The notes below the pieces were generated by a model. It had not been told where the DNA came from. It ran no database searches and worked only from the letters and a program-made list of their open reading frames with translations. From Irineochytrium annulatum (lineage: Eukaryota > Chytridiomycota > Chytridiomycetes > Chytridiales > Chytridiaceae), in assembly GCA_027600665.1 (NCBI GenBank), contig JADGJL010000455.1:1-15042 (forward strand): a stretch of 15,042 bases of DNA, in the 5' to 3' direction. Below are positions 1 to 8,592 of the stretch, in pieces; position 1 is the stretch's first letter, and each line of letters starts with the position of its first letter. The position numbers and the translations under genes are program-made.

Positions 1-1
1 C

Positions 2-3000
2 CGCGAACGCGAGCCCAAACCCCGCAGGGCGGCCGCCGCCGTCAAGAGGAAGCAGTACCGCGAGCTCTCGGACGACGAAGACGATGAATATGCCATGGCG
101 GCGCGCGACGACCCCGCGGATGACGATGACGTTTACGCGTCGAGTCACTCGGCCGAGTCGAACAGGAGGCGCGCGGCGGAAAAGAGGAGTAAGAAGAAGG
201 AGGTGGCGCTTGAGCCGGAGAAGAAGAGGGCGAAGAAGAAGGAGGGGGTTAAGAAGGAGGTTGTGGCGAAGGAGAAGGAGAGCGAGAGCAGGGTCGCGAA
301 GGCGAAGGAGGAGAAGAGGGAGAAGGAGAAAGAGGAAAAGGGGAGGAAGGAGGAGAAGAAGAAGGAGAAGGAGGGAAGGGGGAAGCGGGCGGGGCTGAAT
401 ATCGCGACTCGGGTTATGGAGGTAATGATTTTTGTGGTTTTGCATTCGCTTTAGTGTGCTAACTATTTTGACAGACATTTAAGTCCGACAACGTGGCCGA
501 TGGGAGGCTTTCGGTGGGTTGAACTCCGGCATTCATCTTACTGACTGAGTCCTTAAAAGATAAAACCGAAGCCGATTGCCAAGAGTCACCTCGGCATCTT
601 CAACAAAGGAAAGAAGTCCAACGGTGTGCTCATGTTTGCATTTGCTCCTAGTGATGTTTTTTTCTGGGGAACTAATAACACGGCAGATATTAAGAACCTC
701 GCGTTCGATGAGGACGACTTTCTCCGCGACGACCCTCCGCCGGAGGCCCCAGAACCCCTCAAAGCCGCCAAGCTTGCGAAAACCGCGAACGCCTTTAAGC
801 CCGTCAAGCCCGCTAACTCGGCCGCGGACGAGCGCGATATCTCGTCCTACTTCAAACCTTCCGCGAAGGAGTCCGTCACCAACCTCCAGGCCGCGCTACA
901 CGCCAACCCGGATGAGATTGCCGCGCTGGCAAAGAGCAAAAAGAAGCAGTCGACTATCGAGGCGCTGCTGGACGACGGGAAGGGGAGGAACAAGATGACC
1001 TCTGTCGCGAAGCGGGATGGGGCGATGCACCGCGCGCTGAAGGAGAAGAAGGCGAGGCGCGTCGTACCGGAGCCGCCGGTGTCGGATGACGACAATCCCG
1101 GGGCGGGGTTGGCCTGGGAGGATGACTTGGGGTTCATGGAGGACGTTGTGGTGGATGTGGACCCGAGGACGATGGCGGTGAGGGGCGTGAAGGAGGGGCC
1201 GAGTAGGGAGAAGATGAAAGTGGAGGGAAAGAAAGTGAAGCGGAGGATGGAGGAGCCGACGGGGGAGAAGGAAGAGGATGGAGGGAGAGGATTGAGGCCG
1301 CGCGGGGCGAGGAAGGTTGTTGTCGATGGGACGAGTGAGGACGAGCAGGTCCAGGTCAAGAAGGATGACCGTGAAGACCAGTCCGCCCGACAAATAAAGG
1401 AACCCGAGAAGGGTCGCGGGGCGCTGGAAGGAAACGACAGGAACTACACGAGGGAGGTCGATCGCGCTAATAAGGTGCGCCAGACCGCGGTCGCTGACGA
1501 TGCAGGCGACGACGACGGATTCGCTCGGCGGCTTAAGGATGCTGCCAGAAGCTTTAAGACGGCGAGTTCGCGTGGGGTCGAGGAAACTAACGACGACAAC
1601 GCCGACGCCTTCGAGAGGGAGCTGCGGGCAGCCGCCAAGGGCGGGGTCGCGGCCCGCGATCAAAGCACCACGAACAACGACGCGAACAACCGTCGGACGA
1701 CACGGGGGCGGCAGGCGGTTGATGATGCGGCTCCTGATGACGACGGGTTTGCTCGCCAACTCGAAGACGCTGTGACGAGACGCACCATGCCGACGCGAGC
1801 GCATGGCGACCACCGCGTCGCGGCTACCGACGATGGCGACGAAGCATTCGCGAGGCAGCTCCAGGAGGCCGCGGGCGGCCGCGCTCGGAAGCCCGCGCTC
1901 GCGGCCCCGGCGCCCGCTTCTGCGGCGAGGTCGAATGGGAGTCGCGGCCGTCCCATCCAGATGCCGTGGGAGGACCACGAGGATGACAATGAGGCGCGGG
2001 TCGGGGCAGGCGCGAAGAGGGTGTGTGACACGGACGAGGTGGAGAGTGGGTTGACGAAGAGGCCTCGCGTGGGCGACGTTGGATCTTTGAGGCGCGGGAG
2101 GGTGGAGGGGCGTGTTGAGGACCGTAGCAACCGCGGAACGAGGGAGGATAATTACTGGAACCTAGAGGTCAAGGCGGAGGAGGAGGTTGCAGACGGTGTG
2201 TACGAGGAGGCTGGACACACGAACGAGAACTTTGGTGTGTTTTCTGTTAAGTCTGCATGTGAATACTCCTAAATTGCGTGGTATCGAAAGGGTATCAAAG
2301 TGAGCACCGTCAAGAAGTTACAGGCACGCGCGTGCGGTACGAGCCACTCTTCGAGGTTCCAACGAAGGCTATCCCGGCTTCGATAAAAAAGAAACCGGCA
2401 ACCGCGAACCCACTCGACGCAATTCTATCCCATATCGATAGGGAGACCGCGGGCGTCGACTCCGTGTAAGTCTCGCTCGCATATCAGATTGGTGCGCCAT
2501 TTTAACTCGTCATGCAGTTTCGGCTCTCAGCCGCAGCCGGCCGACCCTGTCTCCTACACCCAGCTCACCCAGCTTTCGGTGACAGACGGCCTCGACCTGC
2601 CCGCCTCGCGAGGCGGACGCGCGTCCTCGTCAGAGAACTCGGACGACGCGCTCCCAATCTTCGACCCGTCAATACTCGACTCCCCGCCCGCGCCGCACCG
2701 CCACCTTGAGCAGTTGTCGCTGCCAACTACCTCCCGCCGCACCACGGGCGTCAGGCCCACGATCCCCTTCGCCGAGCGCGACCGGTACCAGGGAGGCTCG
2801 CGATGGCGGTCGCTGTTCGACGTCGATGAGTCGCGCGAGGAGCCCCTGCCGTTCCCGCTCATCCGCGACCACGATCGGGGCGCAGGCGCTGCTTTGCTGA
2901 GATCCAGCAGGCGCCTGGCAATGCTGTCTGGCGAGCCGAACGACCTAGCGCCCCCGGCGCGCAGCGGACACGCAAGTTACGAAGGTGGTGATGAGGCCGG

Positions 3001-3334
3001 AGGGGAGGTTAGCTTCCTAGACCGCGTGTTCCCGGGCTTGCGCCGGATGCGGGATGTGCGCGCGGCGCCCGCATCCGCTCCCGTCGCGGTTAGGGAGGAG
3101 CCTATCGTCTCGAGACGTTGGGGTGCTACCAGCGGCGGCGGTGGAGCAAGCGGCGGCAAGTTTGGCAGGATCGTCGACAAATTGTTGGAAGATCCGAGGA
3201 GAAGGGGGGTGGCGCTAGACGAGGAGGAAGAGGAGGAAGAGGAGCTCAGTACCGCGAGTCAGCTCTTTGGGAAGGGATGGAGGGAGGAGTTCGGGATTGG
3301 CAAGACTTTGTTCAGGCCGAGGAGGTGGGGATGA
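2..3334 (+). CDS. Large charged, mostly disordered nuclear-type protein with four MIU/UIM-like repeats (5' end outside window)
   Basis: I model six exons: <2-421, 475-513, 560-623, 687-2234, 2324-2465 and 2518-3334. They join in phase to give at least 1009 residues and a TGA stop. The introns are 46-89 nt, most with visible branch sites, for example TGCTAAC before the acceptor at 474 and ACTAATA before the one at 686. The acceptor at 559 (AAAAG) is the weakest. The protein begins with acidic patches and a long Lys/Glu/Arg run (about residues 55-135). A short ordered-looking stretch follows, containing HLGIFNKGKK and then NLAFDEDDFL. Next come SSYF, a QSTIEALL motif, four D-x-x-F-A-R-x-L repeats (about residues 449-570), and an acidic run (DEEEEEEEE) near the C terminus. 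I do not recognise a named family. The composition and motifs suggest a chromatin or DNA-repair adaptor, which is inference only. The true start lies left of the window. Confidence 0.8.
304..385 (+). repeat. 82-nt uninterrupted polypurine tract inside exon 1
   Basis: Every base from 304 to 385 on the plus strand is A or G, mostly GAG, AAG and GAA codons. The wider region from about 181 to 391 is also strongly purine-biased. In the coding frame it gives a Lys/Glu run with the i/i+4 charge pattern seen in single alpha-helices. The purine bias also creates long spurious Arg-rich frames. Confidence 0.85.
1508..1870 (+). repeat. Four divergent coding repeats, D-x-x-F-(A/E)-R-x-L-x-x-A, resembling MIU/UIM ubiquitin-binding helices
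   Basis: Within the large gene the repeats start near 1508 (DDDGFARRLKDA), 1592 (ADAFERELRAA), 1736 (DDDGFARQLEDA) and 1829 (DEAFARQLQEA). The core Phe codons are at 1520, 1610, 1748 and 1847, a spacing of 30, 46 and 33 residues. Each has acidic residues, then an aromatic, Ala (Glu in copy 2), Arg, x, Leu, and then Ala two residues further on. This matches the spirit of the MIU consensus (acidic-x-x-hydrophobic-A-x-x-L), but the trailing acidic residue is not strict. The DNA copies differ, so these are old protein repeats rather than a recent tandem duplication. Ubiquitin binding is inference. Confidence 0.6.
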
Positions 3335-3891
3335 GCGATGGGATTGGGTAAGCGTTGGACAGGGGGAAATTTGTGGACTGTGCGCTTGGATATTATTGCT
3401 GCTTTGTGATGTGCGACACTTTTGCTTTTCCAACTTCATTTAGTATCGGCTGCGAGGGCTGGAGTGGGTTTTGTTTGCTCACCCAATGTCGTCCTTCTTG
3501 TAAATTTGTTCATGCGTCTGCAGATCCCCTCAATACCTGTCTACGCGCTGCGCACTTATTTGTTGATTCCTATGAGTGGTCGAATTACATAAATCGATTA
3601 ACGAAGTCCTGAACTGTAGTCAGGAACAACTGAGGTCGCTCGTTGCACCTCTCAAAGAGAAGGCGCTGCCCTTCTCCTCCCAGCATCGCGCTAGCGTGGC
3701 CTTATCCGCCGCGCGCCGCCACATCAGCAGCACCAAAGGTCTCGGTTCCCTTCATCTGCATCCAATTCCCTCCGCCGTCCCTACCTTGCCGCCATCGCCC
3801 CGAAGTCGTCGCCCGTCACCGCGCGGGATTCCACACATCGACCCGCTTGAGTATGAGTTACTGGGCAAATACGCACTGAATCTTAATATTA
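3335..3891. other. Intergenic; 3' flank of the large gene, no supported gene
   Basis: The first part is T-rich and is probably the 3' untranslated region. From about 3640 to 3850 two frames stay open and look Arg/Ser-rich. One ends in FHTSTRLS, which resembles the end of a mitochondrial presequence. Neither frame has an ATG before 3851 and I could not build a splice-consistent gene. I see no RNA gene. Confidence 0.5.
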
Positions 3892-4463
3892 ATGATGTAT
3901 GTTAACGAGCATTTTTTGCCTTCACCATCGAGAAGCTGCCCAAACAGCCAGCGGCCGCTACGCCCTCAACGCCTGTTTCTGGCCTTCAACTTCTGCTTTG
4001 GCGCTGCTGTCCCGACGCTGTGGTCTGTAAACACGATTCTCACATTGAGCGGCATCGAAGCTCGCGCAACGATTTGCTATTCCGAAGAATGTTCTAATTG
4101 CCTTCAGGCCGGGACATCAGGTTGCCGATCAATAGCCCGGTTTCCCGACGTGGAGGTGGAGACCGTACGTGCGCTGCGTGCGTAAGCTCCATTTCGAGGG
4201 CGTTAGTGGGCCGAGTCTTCCGAGTTTGCTGACTATTGGCCCTCGTCCGCAACAATTTGTCAAGGCGCAACAGTGTCTGGTTACCTTTGGACAAGCTGCG
4301 GTTCTTGTCAATATACTTAAGTGACGTGATTATGATTAAAAGCACGACCTTGCGAGGGATGCCGCATTTGAAAGAGCTCCTGCTGGTCAACGCGACCGTG
4401 ATTACAACAGAGGGCACTACGTTGGAGAGGCAAGTGGAACGGATGCGGAACGAATGCGGTTGA
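3892..4463 (+). CDS. Possible two-exon gene with leucine-rich-repeat-like C terminus; weak model
   Basis: An ATG at 3892 opens exon 1 (3892-4181). A GTAAGC donor, a GCTGAC branch site near 4227 and a CAACAG acceptor at 4273 lead to exon 2 (4274-4463). The phases fit and give 159 residues. The C-terminal half has two leucine-spaced stretches (LDKLRFLSIYLSD and MPHLKELLLVNATV) of the type found in fungal F-box/LRR proteins. No F-box is visible, and the N-terminal half resembles nothing I know. It could be a remnant of a longer F-box/LRR gene or a chance open frame. The intron signals are the best support. Confidence 0.33.
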
Positions 4464-4879
4464 AACCGGCGGTAAAGCTGGCGTTAGCTACAATGAGAGG
4501 GACCAGCAATGGAAAGCATGCGCGTCATCAAAATTGGAAGTCGAGACACAATCAGCGCTTTATTGTTAAATCCTGTGCATATTTGCACACTAAGATCATT
4601 TCCCTGGCGTGGAATCGAATACTGCTCACGCTTGGTCTGGTTGAGCCAAATTGGTTGACAACAATAAAGGATCTTGAGCATTTGAAGTAATTACAATCGT
4701 CGCTCCGTACGAACTAAATTCCACCTCCTCTTCAATTTTCCGGTTCGCCTAACTTGCCATTCACAGAGACTGTGCTGCAGTAGAATATCGGCTTCGCTGC
4801 ATATGGTTATCCTTGGTAAATAATGGGCAAATAAATGCAATTTCCATCCCTCAAAATCATTCGAGCGACCCAACTGCAT
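4464..4879. other. Intergenic, no gene seen
   Basis: This stretch lies between two convergent reading frames: the weak plus-strand model ends at 4463 and the minus-strand small gene ends at 4880. It is AT-richer than its surroundings and open frames are short and without family character. It probably contains the 3' untranslated region of the minus-strand gene. I see no tRNA or repeat. Confidence 0.5.
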
Positions 4880-5389
4880 TCAGTTGAACTTCTGGTATGC
4901 GTTGAACTCCTTCTCCTCGGGTGGCATCCACTTGTTTTTCTTCTTCGTGTACTTTCCCCTGTATCCGCCCCGATTGCCCCTTTCTTGCCCGCTCTTGCGC
5001 TCGCTCGCTTTATCGCTGCTGGACGGAAACCGCTCGACCGTCACAGCACAGGTCGCAACCGGCAGATCGGTGCGGTGAAGCAGCAAGTACTGCAGGTCGT
5101 CGATGTCGTCGTCTCCGATTCCCGCGATGCCCACGTTGCCCCCATCGGGGATGAGGTTGGCCTTCGCTTTTTGGGCTGATAACAAATTGCTATTAGCCTC
5201 GTGATGATTAAACGCGGGGCCGTTCCAGCGTCGCGCAGTACCTTTAAAGAACGCCACGACGCCCGCACTCGCGGCACGGTCAACCTCCCTAAGACTCTCG
5301 AGGTCGTCCTGAGTTGGGATATGGCCTAAGTCGGAATCGTCGCCTTGCGGCGGCGGCGTCGGCGGCCCCTTGAGGTGTGCGAGCGCCAT
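4880..5389 (-). CDS. Small conserved-looking orphan protein, 147 residues, one intron
   Basis: The gene reads complement(join(4880..5175,5242..5389)), from an ATG at 5389 to a TGA at 4882-4880. The intron (5176-5241, 66 nt) has a GTACTG donor, a GCTAAT branch and a TATCAG acceptor. It is a multiple of three with no stop, so a retained intron would insert 22 residues in frame. The upstream open frame has no ATG, so 5389 is the natural start. The product begins MALAHLKGPPTPPP, has a Leu-rich middle (DDDIDDLQYLLLHR), and ends in a basic Arg/Gly and Lys tail (RGGYRGKYTKKKNK) followed by EKEFNAYQKFN. No signal peptide or membrane segment is visible. I do not recognise the family; the basic tail could bind RNA, which is a guess. 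It is divergent from the Myb-like relic across about 208 bp. Confidence 0.7.
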   Translation of the reverse strand: MALAHLKGPPTPPPQGDDSDLGHIPTQDDLESLREVDRAASAGVVAFFKGTARRWNGPAFNHHEANSNLLSAQKAKANLIPDGGNVGIAGIGDDDIDDLQYLLLHRTDLPVATCAVTVERFPSSSDKASERKSGQERGNRGGYRGKYTKKKNKWMPPEEKEFNAYQKFN

Positions 5390-5597
5390 GGTGGAGAATT
5401 CACCAACTTCGTTTTCCGGACATAATTGACCTGACCTCGGCACCAACTCTCAGAACTCGACTCGATGTTGCAAACCCAAAAGCACATGTTGACTTCACTC
5501 TCAGTGGATCTGTTGCTGAGGATCTGCAGGATGATCAGACTTTTCGCTCAACGGGTTCGCGGCAGGCCTGTAAGCTCGAGTTCCCAGTCGTTCCAAC

Positions 5598-6279
5598 ATG
5601 TCGTTAATCTGGGGGCGGACGATCTTAACGATGGCGAAAATCGACAACATACCGACGTCGGAAGAGGACGGGCGACTCAGGGAGGAAATCGCGGTCAAGA
5701 AGCGTCTTTGGGATGAAGTCAAGGAGGCCTTCCCGGCCAGGAACCTGCATTCCATGATATTGCGCTGGTATCAAGTGTTCGGTGCATCTGTGGCCACGCT
5801 GCCTCGATCGAACGGAGAAAATCGGACGGAAGCCGAGCGAGTTGCTCAGGCGGGGTCGGGTCGAGAAGCGTAGGTCGGAGGAGATCAGGGCGGAGTACTT
5901 GCCAATCCGATCGCTGTGTGCACTGATGTGTGGCAAGTAAGAGATTTGTAGTTGGACTGGAAGTCAGACGCGGGCCTATTAGTCCCGATGGACTGCCGAA
6001 GACGATGAACTCTTGACGCGTCACGGTGGCAGTTCGTGGAGAACAAGCTTCAGATGGGTGAGATCAGACACCTCCAATTCCTGCCATGGAAGCGTTGGAG
6101 CTTTGCGAAATGGTTGGTATTTTGTCGCGGATCAAGACGCCCTTCCCAAATAAAAATATGAAGAGTATGATCTGGTTGTTAAGGCCCGAGATGAAGAAAA
6201 GTTATCCTACGAGGCTATCAGAGACAAGCACTTCCCCAACTTCTCTGCTGGCCAGATAGCAGCACTAGGCGGCATGTGA
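5598..6279 (+). pseudogene. Decayed multi-repeat Myb/SANT-like DNA-binding gene
   Basis: Several Myb/SANT-like helices appear in order but not in one frame. Repeat 1 follows an ATG at 5598: TSEEDGRLREEI, then LWDEVKEAFP and LRWYQV, with its first Trp missing. Repeat 2 lies at about 5800-5938 in another frame (SEEIRAEYLPIRS) and ends at a TAA. Repeat 3 starts at about 5986 (RWTAEDDELL) and seems to continue in a further shifted frame from 6027 (WQFVENKLQ). A TAA at 6151 precedes repeat 4 (about 6154-6279: YDLVVKARDEEKLSYEAI, then HFPNFSAGQI), which ends at a TGA. The spacing and the acidic-start, W-x-E-I and P-x-R-S features match fungal Myb-like regulators. I tested an intron at 5937-5982 and its phase does not rescue the reading. 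Introns plus one or two base errors remain an alternative. Confidence 0.6.
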
Positions 6280-7225
6280 ATCGCATACAAACACCCGTTC
6301 CAAATCGGTTGACTGAAGTAGCATGCGAGAGAATGCACGGGCACAGAGAAAAAAGTTCGAACGGCTTAAATTGAGAGAATGCGAGTGTATCACTGCATCA
6401 CCAAAAATAAATATCCACCATTTAATCAAGAAACAAGCCGACCGCCTGCCAACCTCCCAGTCTCTACGTTCTCCATGAAACATCCTCCGTCCTCATCCAC
6501 CACAGTACCTCTCGCCCACGCCTCTCCAGTCCGCCTTCTCTACCCGCCCTACTTACCCTGCTAACGCCAACATCCGACCCACCCTCGGCCTTTGCAGCAT
6601 TCCTTAACAGTCCCCACAATGAGCCCGCCCTCAACAACCACCCACTCCATTGCGCGAAGCCCCGTTCGACGAGCAGAAGGCCAACCGCGCCGATCAAGAC
6701 GACAGCGACGAAGCACGATGATTTCGACAAGCCCAGACGCTTTGCGGCGGGACGAGGGGTATTGAGGATCCAAAGCGGCGGCCACTCGGCGGATGTTGAC
6801 ACCGACAAATATCGCAGATGTAACTGGGCTGAGGACTTACCTAGAAGTAGTGCGGGGCCAGCGCAGATACACTGACACCTTCATGCGTCGCGGAGGCGGG
6901 GCCGCAGAGATGTCCCCATGCTAAGTCGACTTCTGCTCTCCCTTCGATCCCAACACCGCCCATCCAACCGTCCCCCTCACAGCAATCGGGAGGAGCACGC
7001 AATGAGGTAAAAAACGGTGTCACGCCGGAGGGAGCGCGTCGAAGGCTGTCGATATGTTTGCGCCGTCTTGACGCCGTCATCGTCATCACCGTCGGCGGCC
7101 CATCAGCTCGAACGCCATGCGTCCGTCAATAGCTCCTCGGTCCAGCGAGAGATCTTCGAGTTTCCGCAATTTCCGCGGTTCCACACCCTTGTTCTTGGCC
7201 AGAACAACCGCGCCGATCTTGCTGA
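6280..7225. other. Upstream region of the velvet gene; probable unresolved 5' exons
   Basis: From 6280 to about 6540 the sequence is AT-rich and featureless. A convincing intron end lies at 6559-6597 (TGCTAAC branch, pyrimidine tract, TTTGCAG). It is followed by an open frame of about 90 codons to 6871 and then a Pro/Ser/Gln-rich open frame at about 6851-7126. A GTAAAA donor candidate is at about 7010, and an ATG at 7119 opens a 58-codon frame. None joins in phase to the velvet exon at 7226, so the N terminus of that gene, or a 5' untranslated intron, is left undefined. Confidence 0.45.
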
Positions 7226-8592
7226 AATTCGCCGAGGACGACCGAGACTGTTCGTTTTCAACGGGCCTCCCACCACCACGTCCCTCCTGACGCCACTACG
7301 CTGGACCAGACCTCCGTCAACCCTCCCAAGCAGCCGCCGCCGGCGGTGAAGCAGCAGCGGCCCCAGCATCAGCAGAACGCGGACCGCGAACTACTGGCCC
7401 AACAGCCGGACGGGGTGGGGGCCTCAGATGCGGTTGCGGCCATGACTGCCGCCGCTCACCGACTCACCGTGGTGCAGCAGCCGCTGCGCGCTCGGATGTC
7501 GGGATTCGCTCTCCGGGACAGGAGACCGCTCGACCCGACCCCCATGTGTGTTGAGCTGTGCTCTGGACTTCTGAGTGCATTGCGTTGATATACGTTCCGC
7601 AGAGTGCAGCTCCACCTCGACCATATCACAGAAGGCGACCCGAGCGAGTATGACGAGATTGGTTCACTACTGGCCTTCGCATCCTTATGGACCGCGTAAG
7701 TTCTTTAACTTTTTTTGTCTTTCTTTGTTCTCCGTGTGCGTATCTTTCCTGCTGTCAGGATTATCGCTGGTTTGGTGTTACTGGTGTCGTGTATCTGGCT
7801 CGTTGCGTGTTTTGTTATTCCTGACGCCTTGCTATGAAAGTGACAAGACGCGCTCGATCTCCCAGCCCGGGCCCAACTCGGGCGACCCAGGCACCGACGC
7901 CTCCTCCTCGGGCTCTTCTTCCGCCCAACCCTCTAACCACACCCACAACCCATACCACAATCAGTCCGGCGGCGGCGGCGGCTCAGGCCCCTTGTCCCTC
8001 CCCTCGGGGCCGGCATCTGTCCAGGCCGGCAGCGCCAGCCACTACACGCTTTCCAACATGTCGGAGTACAGCCAGGTCATCATGGGTTGCCTCGTGTCGT
8101 CGTGTGCTATCCTGAGGGATCTCAGCGGGCACCGGGGCATGTTTTTCGTCTTCCCGGAGATATCGGTGCGCACCAGTGGGACCTATCGGCTCAAATTTGA
8201 TTTGTTTGATATGGCGCAGTGAGTTTACTTTACTCTGTTCTTGGAGAGATGCCAGCGGCGTTGCGGAAATACTGACAGATTGTGGTGGGGTACTCTTTTA
8301 AGGGCAGGAAATCATCCGCATCCATATACCTCAGTGTTTAGCGAACCTTTCACGGTTTATAGCCCGAAGGCGTTCCCTGGGATGTCAGGTTCGATCTTTG
8401 CCTACGCCCTTGCCCATCGTTTTTATCTTTGTCTCTCTCAGCTTTGCTTCGCTTCCCATTTTGCTGTCTATTCTAACGGCTTCAAAATGCGCAGATTCGA
8501 CTGCGCTAACAAAGTGCTTCGTCCGCCAGGGTGTCCGCATTCACATCCGCCCGGGCCACGGTGACGACGGGGGCGATTTGGATGGGGATTGA
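7226..8592 (+). CDS. velB: VelB-type velvet-domain transcriptional regulator (N terminus unresolved)
   Basis: Exons are 7226-7545, 7603-7695, 7841-8218, 8279-8388 and 8495-8592, with phases that fit, about 332 codons and a TGA stop. The upstream TGA at 7223 forces an earlier splice or a start at the in-frame ATG 7442. A Gln/Pro-rich leader precedes the velvet domain, which opens with LTVVQQPLRARMSGF and DRRPLDPTP. It continues with GCLVSSCAILRDL and FFVFPEISVRTSGTYRLKF, and closes with SVFSEPFTVYSPKAFPGM and STALTKCFVRQGVRIHI. A Ser/Gly/His/Asn-rich insertion of about 70 residues splits the domain, a hallmark of VelB over VosA, VeA or VelC. VelB proteins form heterodimers with VeA or VosA, bind DNA through a Rel-like fold, and link development and light response to secondary metabolism. 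Intron 4 has an atypical GTTCGA donor. The 15-20 residues after 8279 are the least certain part. Confidence 0.85.

Noticed and set aside
84..398. Plus-strand Arg-rich open frame over the start of the window
   Set aside because: It is the shifted frame of the purine-rich exon of the large gene; the other frame has donor, branch and acceptor signals and continues in phase.
896..1978. 360-codon open frame on the minus strand
   Set aside because: It lies wholly opposite exon 4 of the large gene and is explained by codon bias there; it has no family motif or splice support.
3750..4020. Mixed-frame resemblance to a small mitochondrial subunit (FHTSTRLS, then FNFCFGAAVP) such as cytochrome oxidase subunit VIIc
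   Set aside because: The pieces are in different frames, there is no ATG ahead of the presequence-like part, and no intron joins them in phase.
5489..5560. LSVDLLLRICRM segment resembling the start of an F-box
   Set aside because: Only a dozen residues match and the frame continues without any further F-box or repeat character.
5937..5982. Candidate intron joining Myb-like repeats 2 and 3
   Set aside because: It has a GTAAGA donor and TTAG end, but the phase places repeat 3 in the wrong frame.
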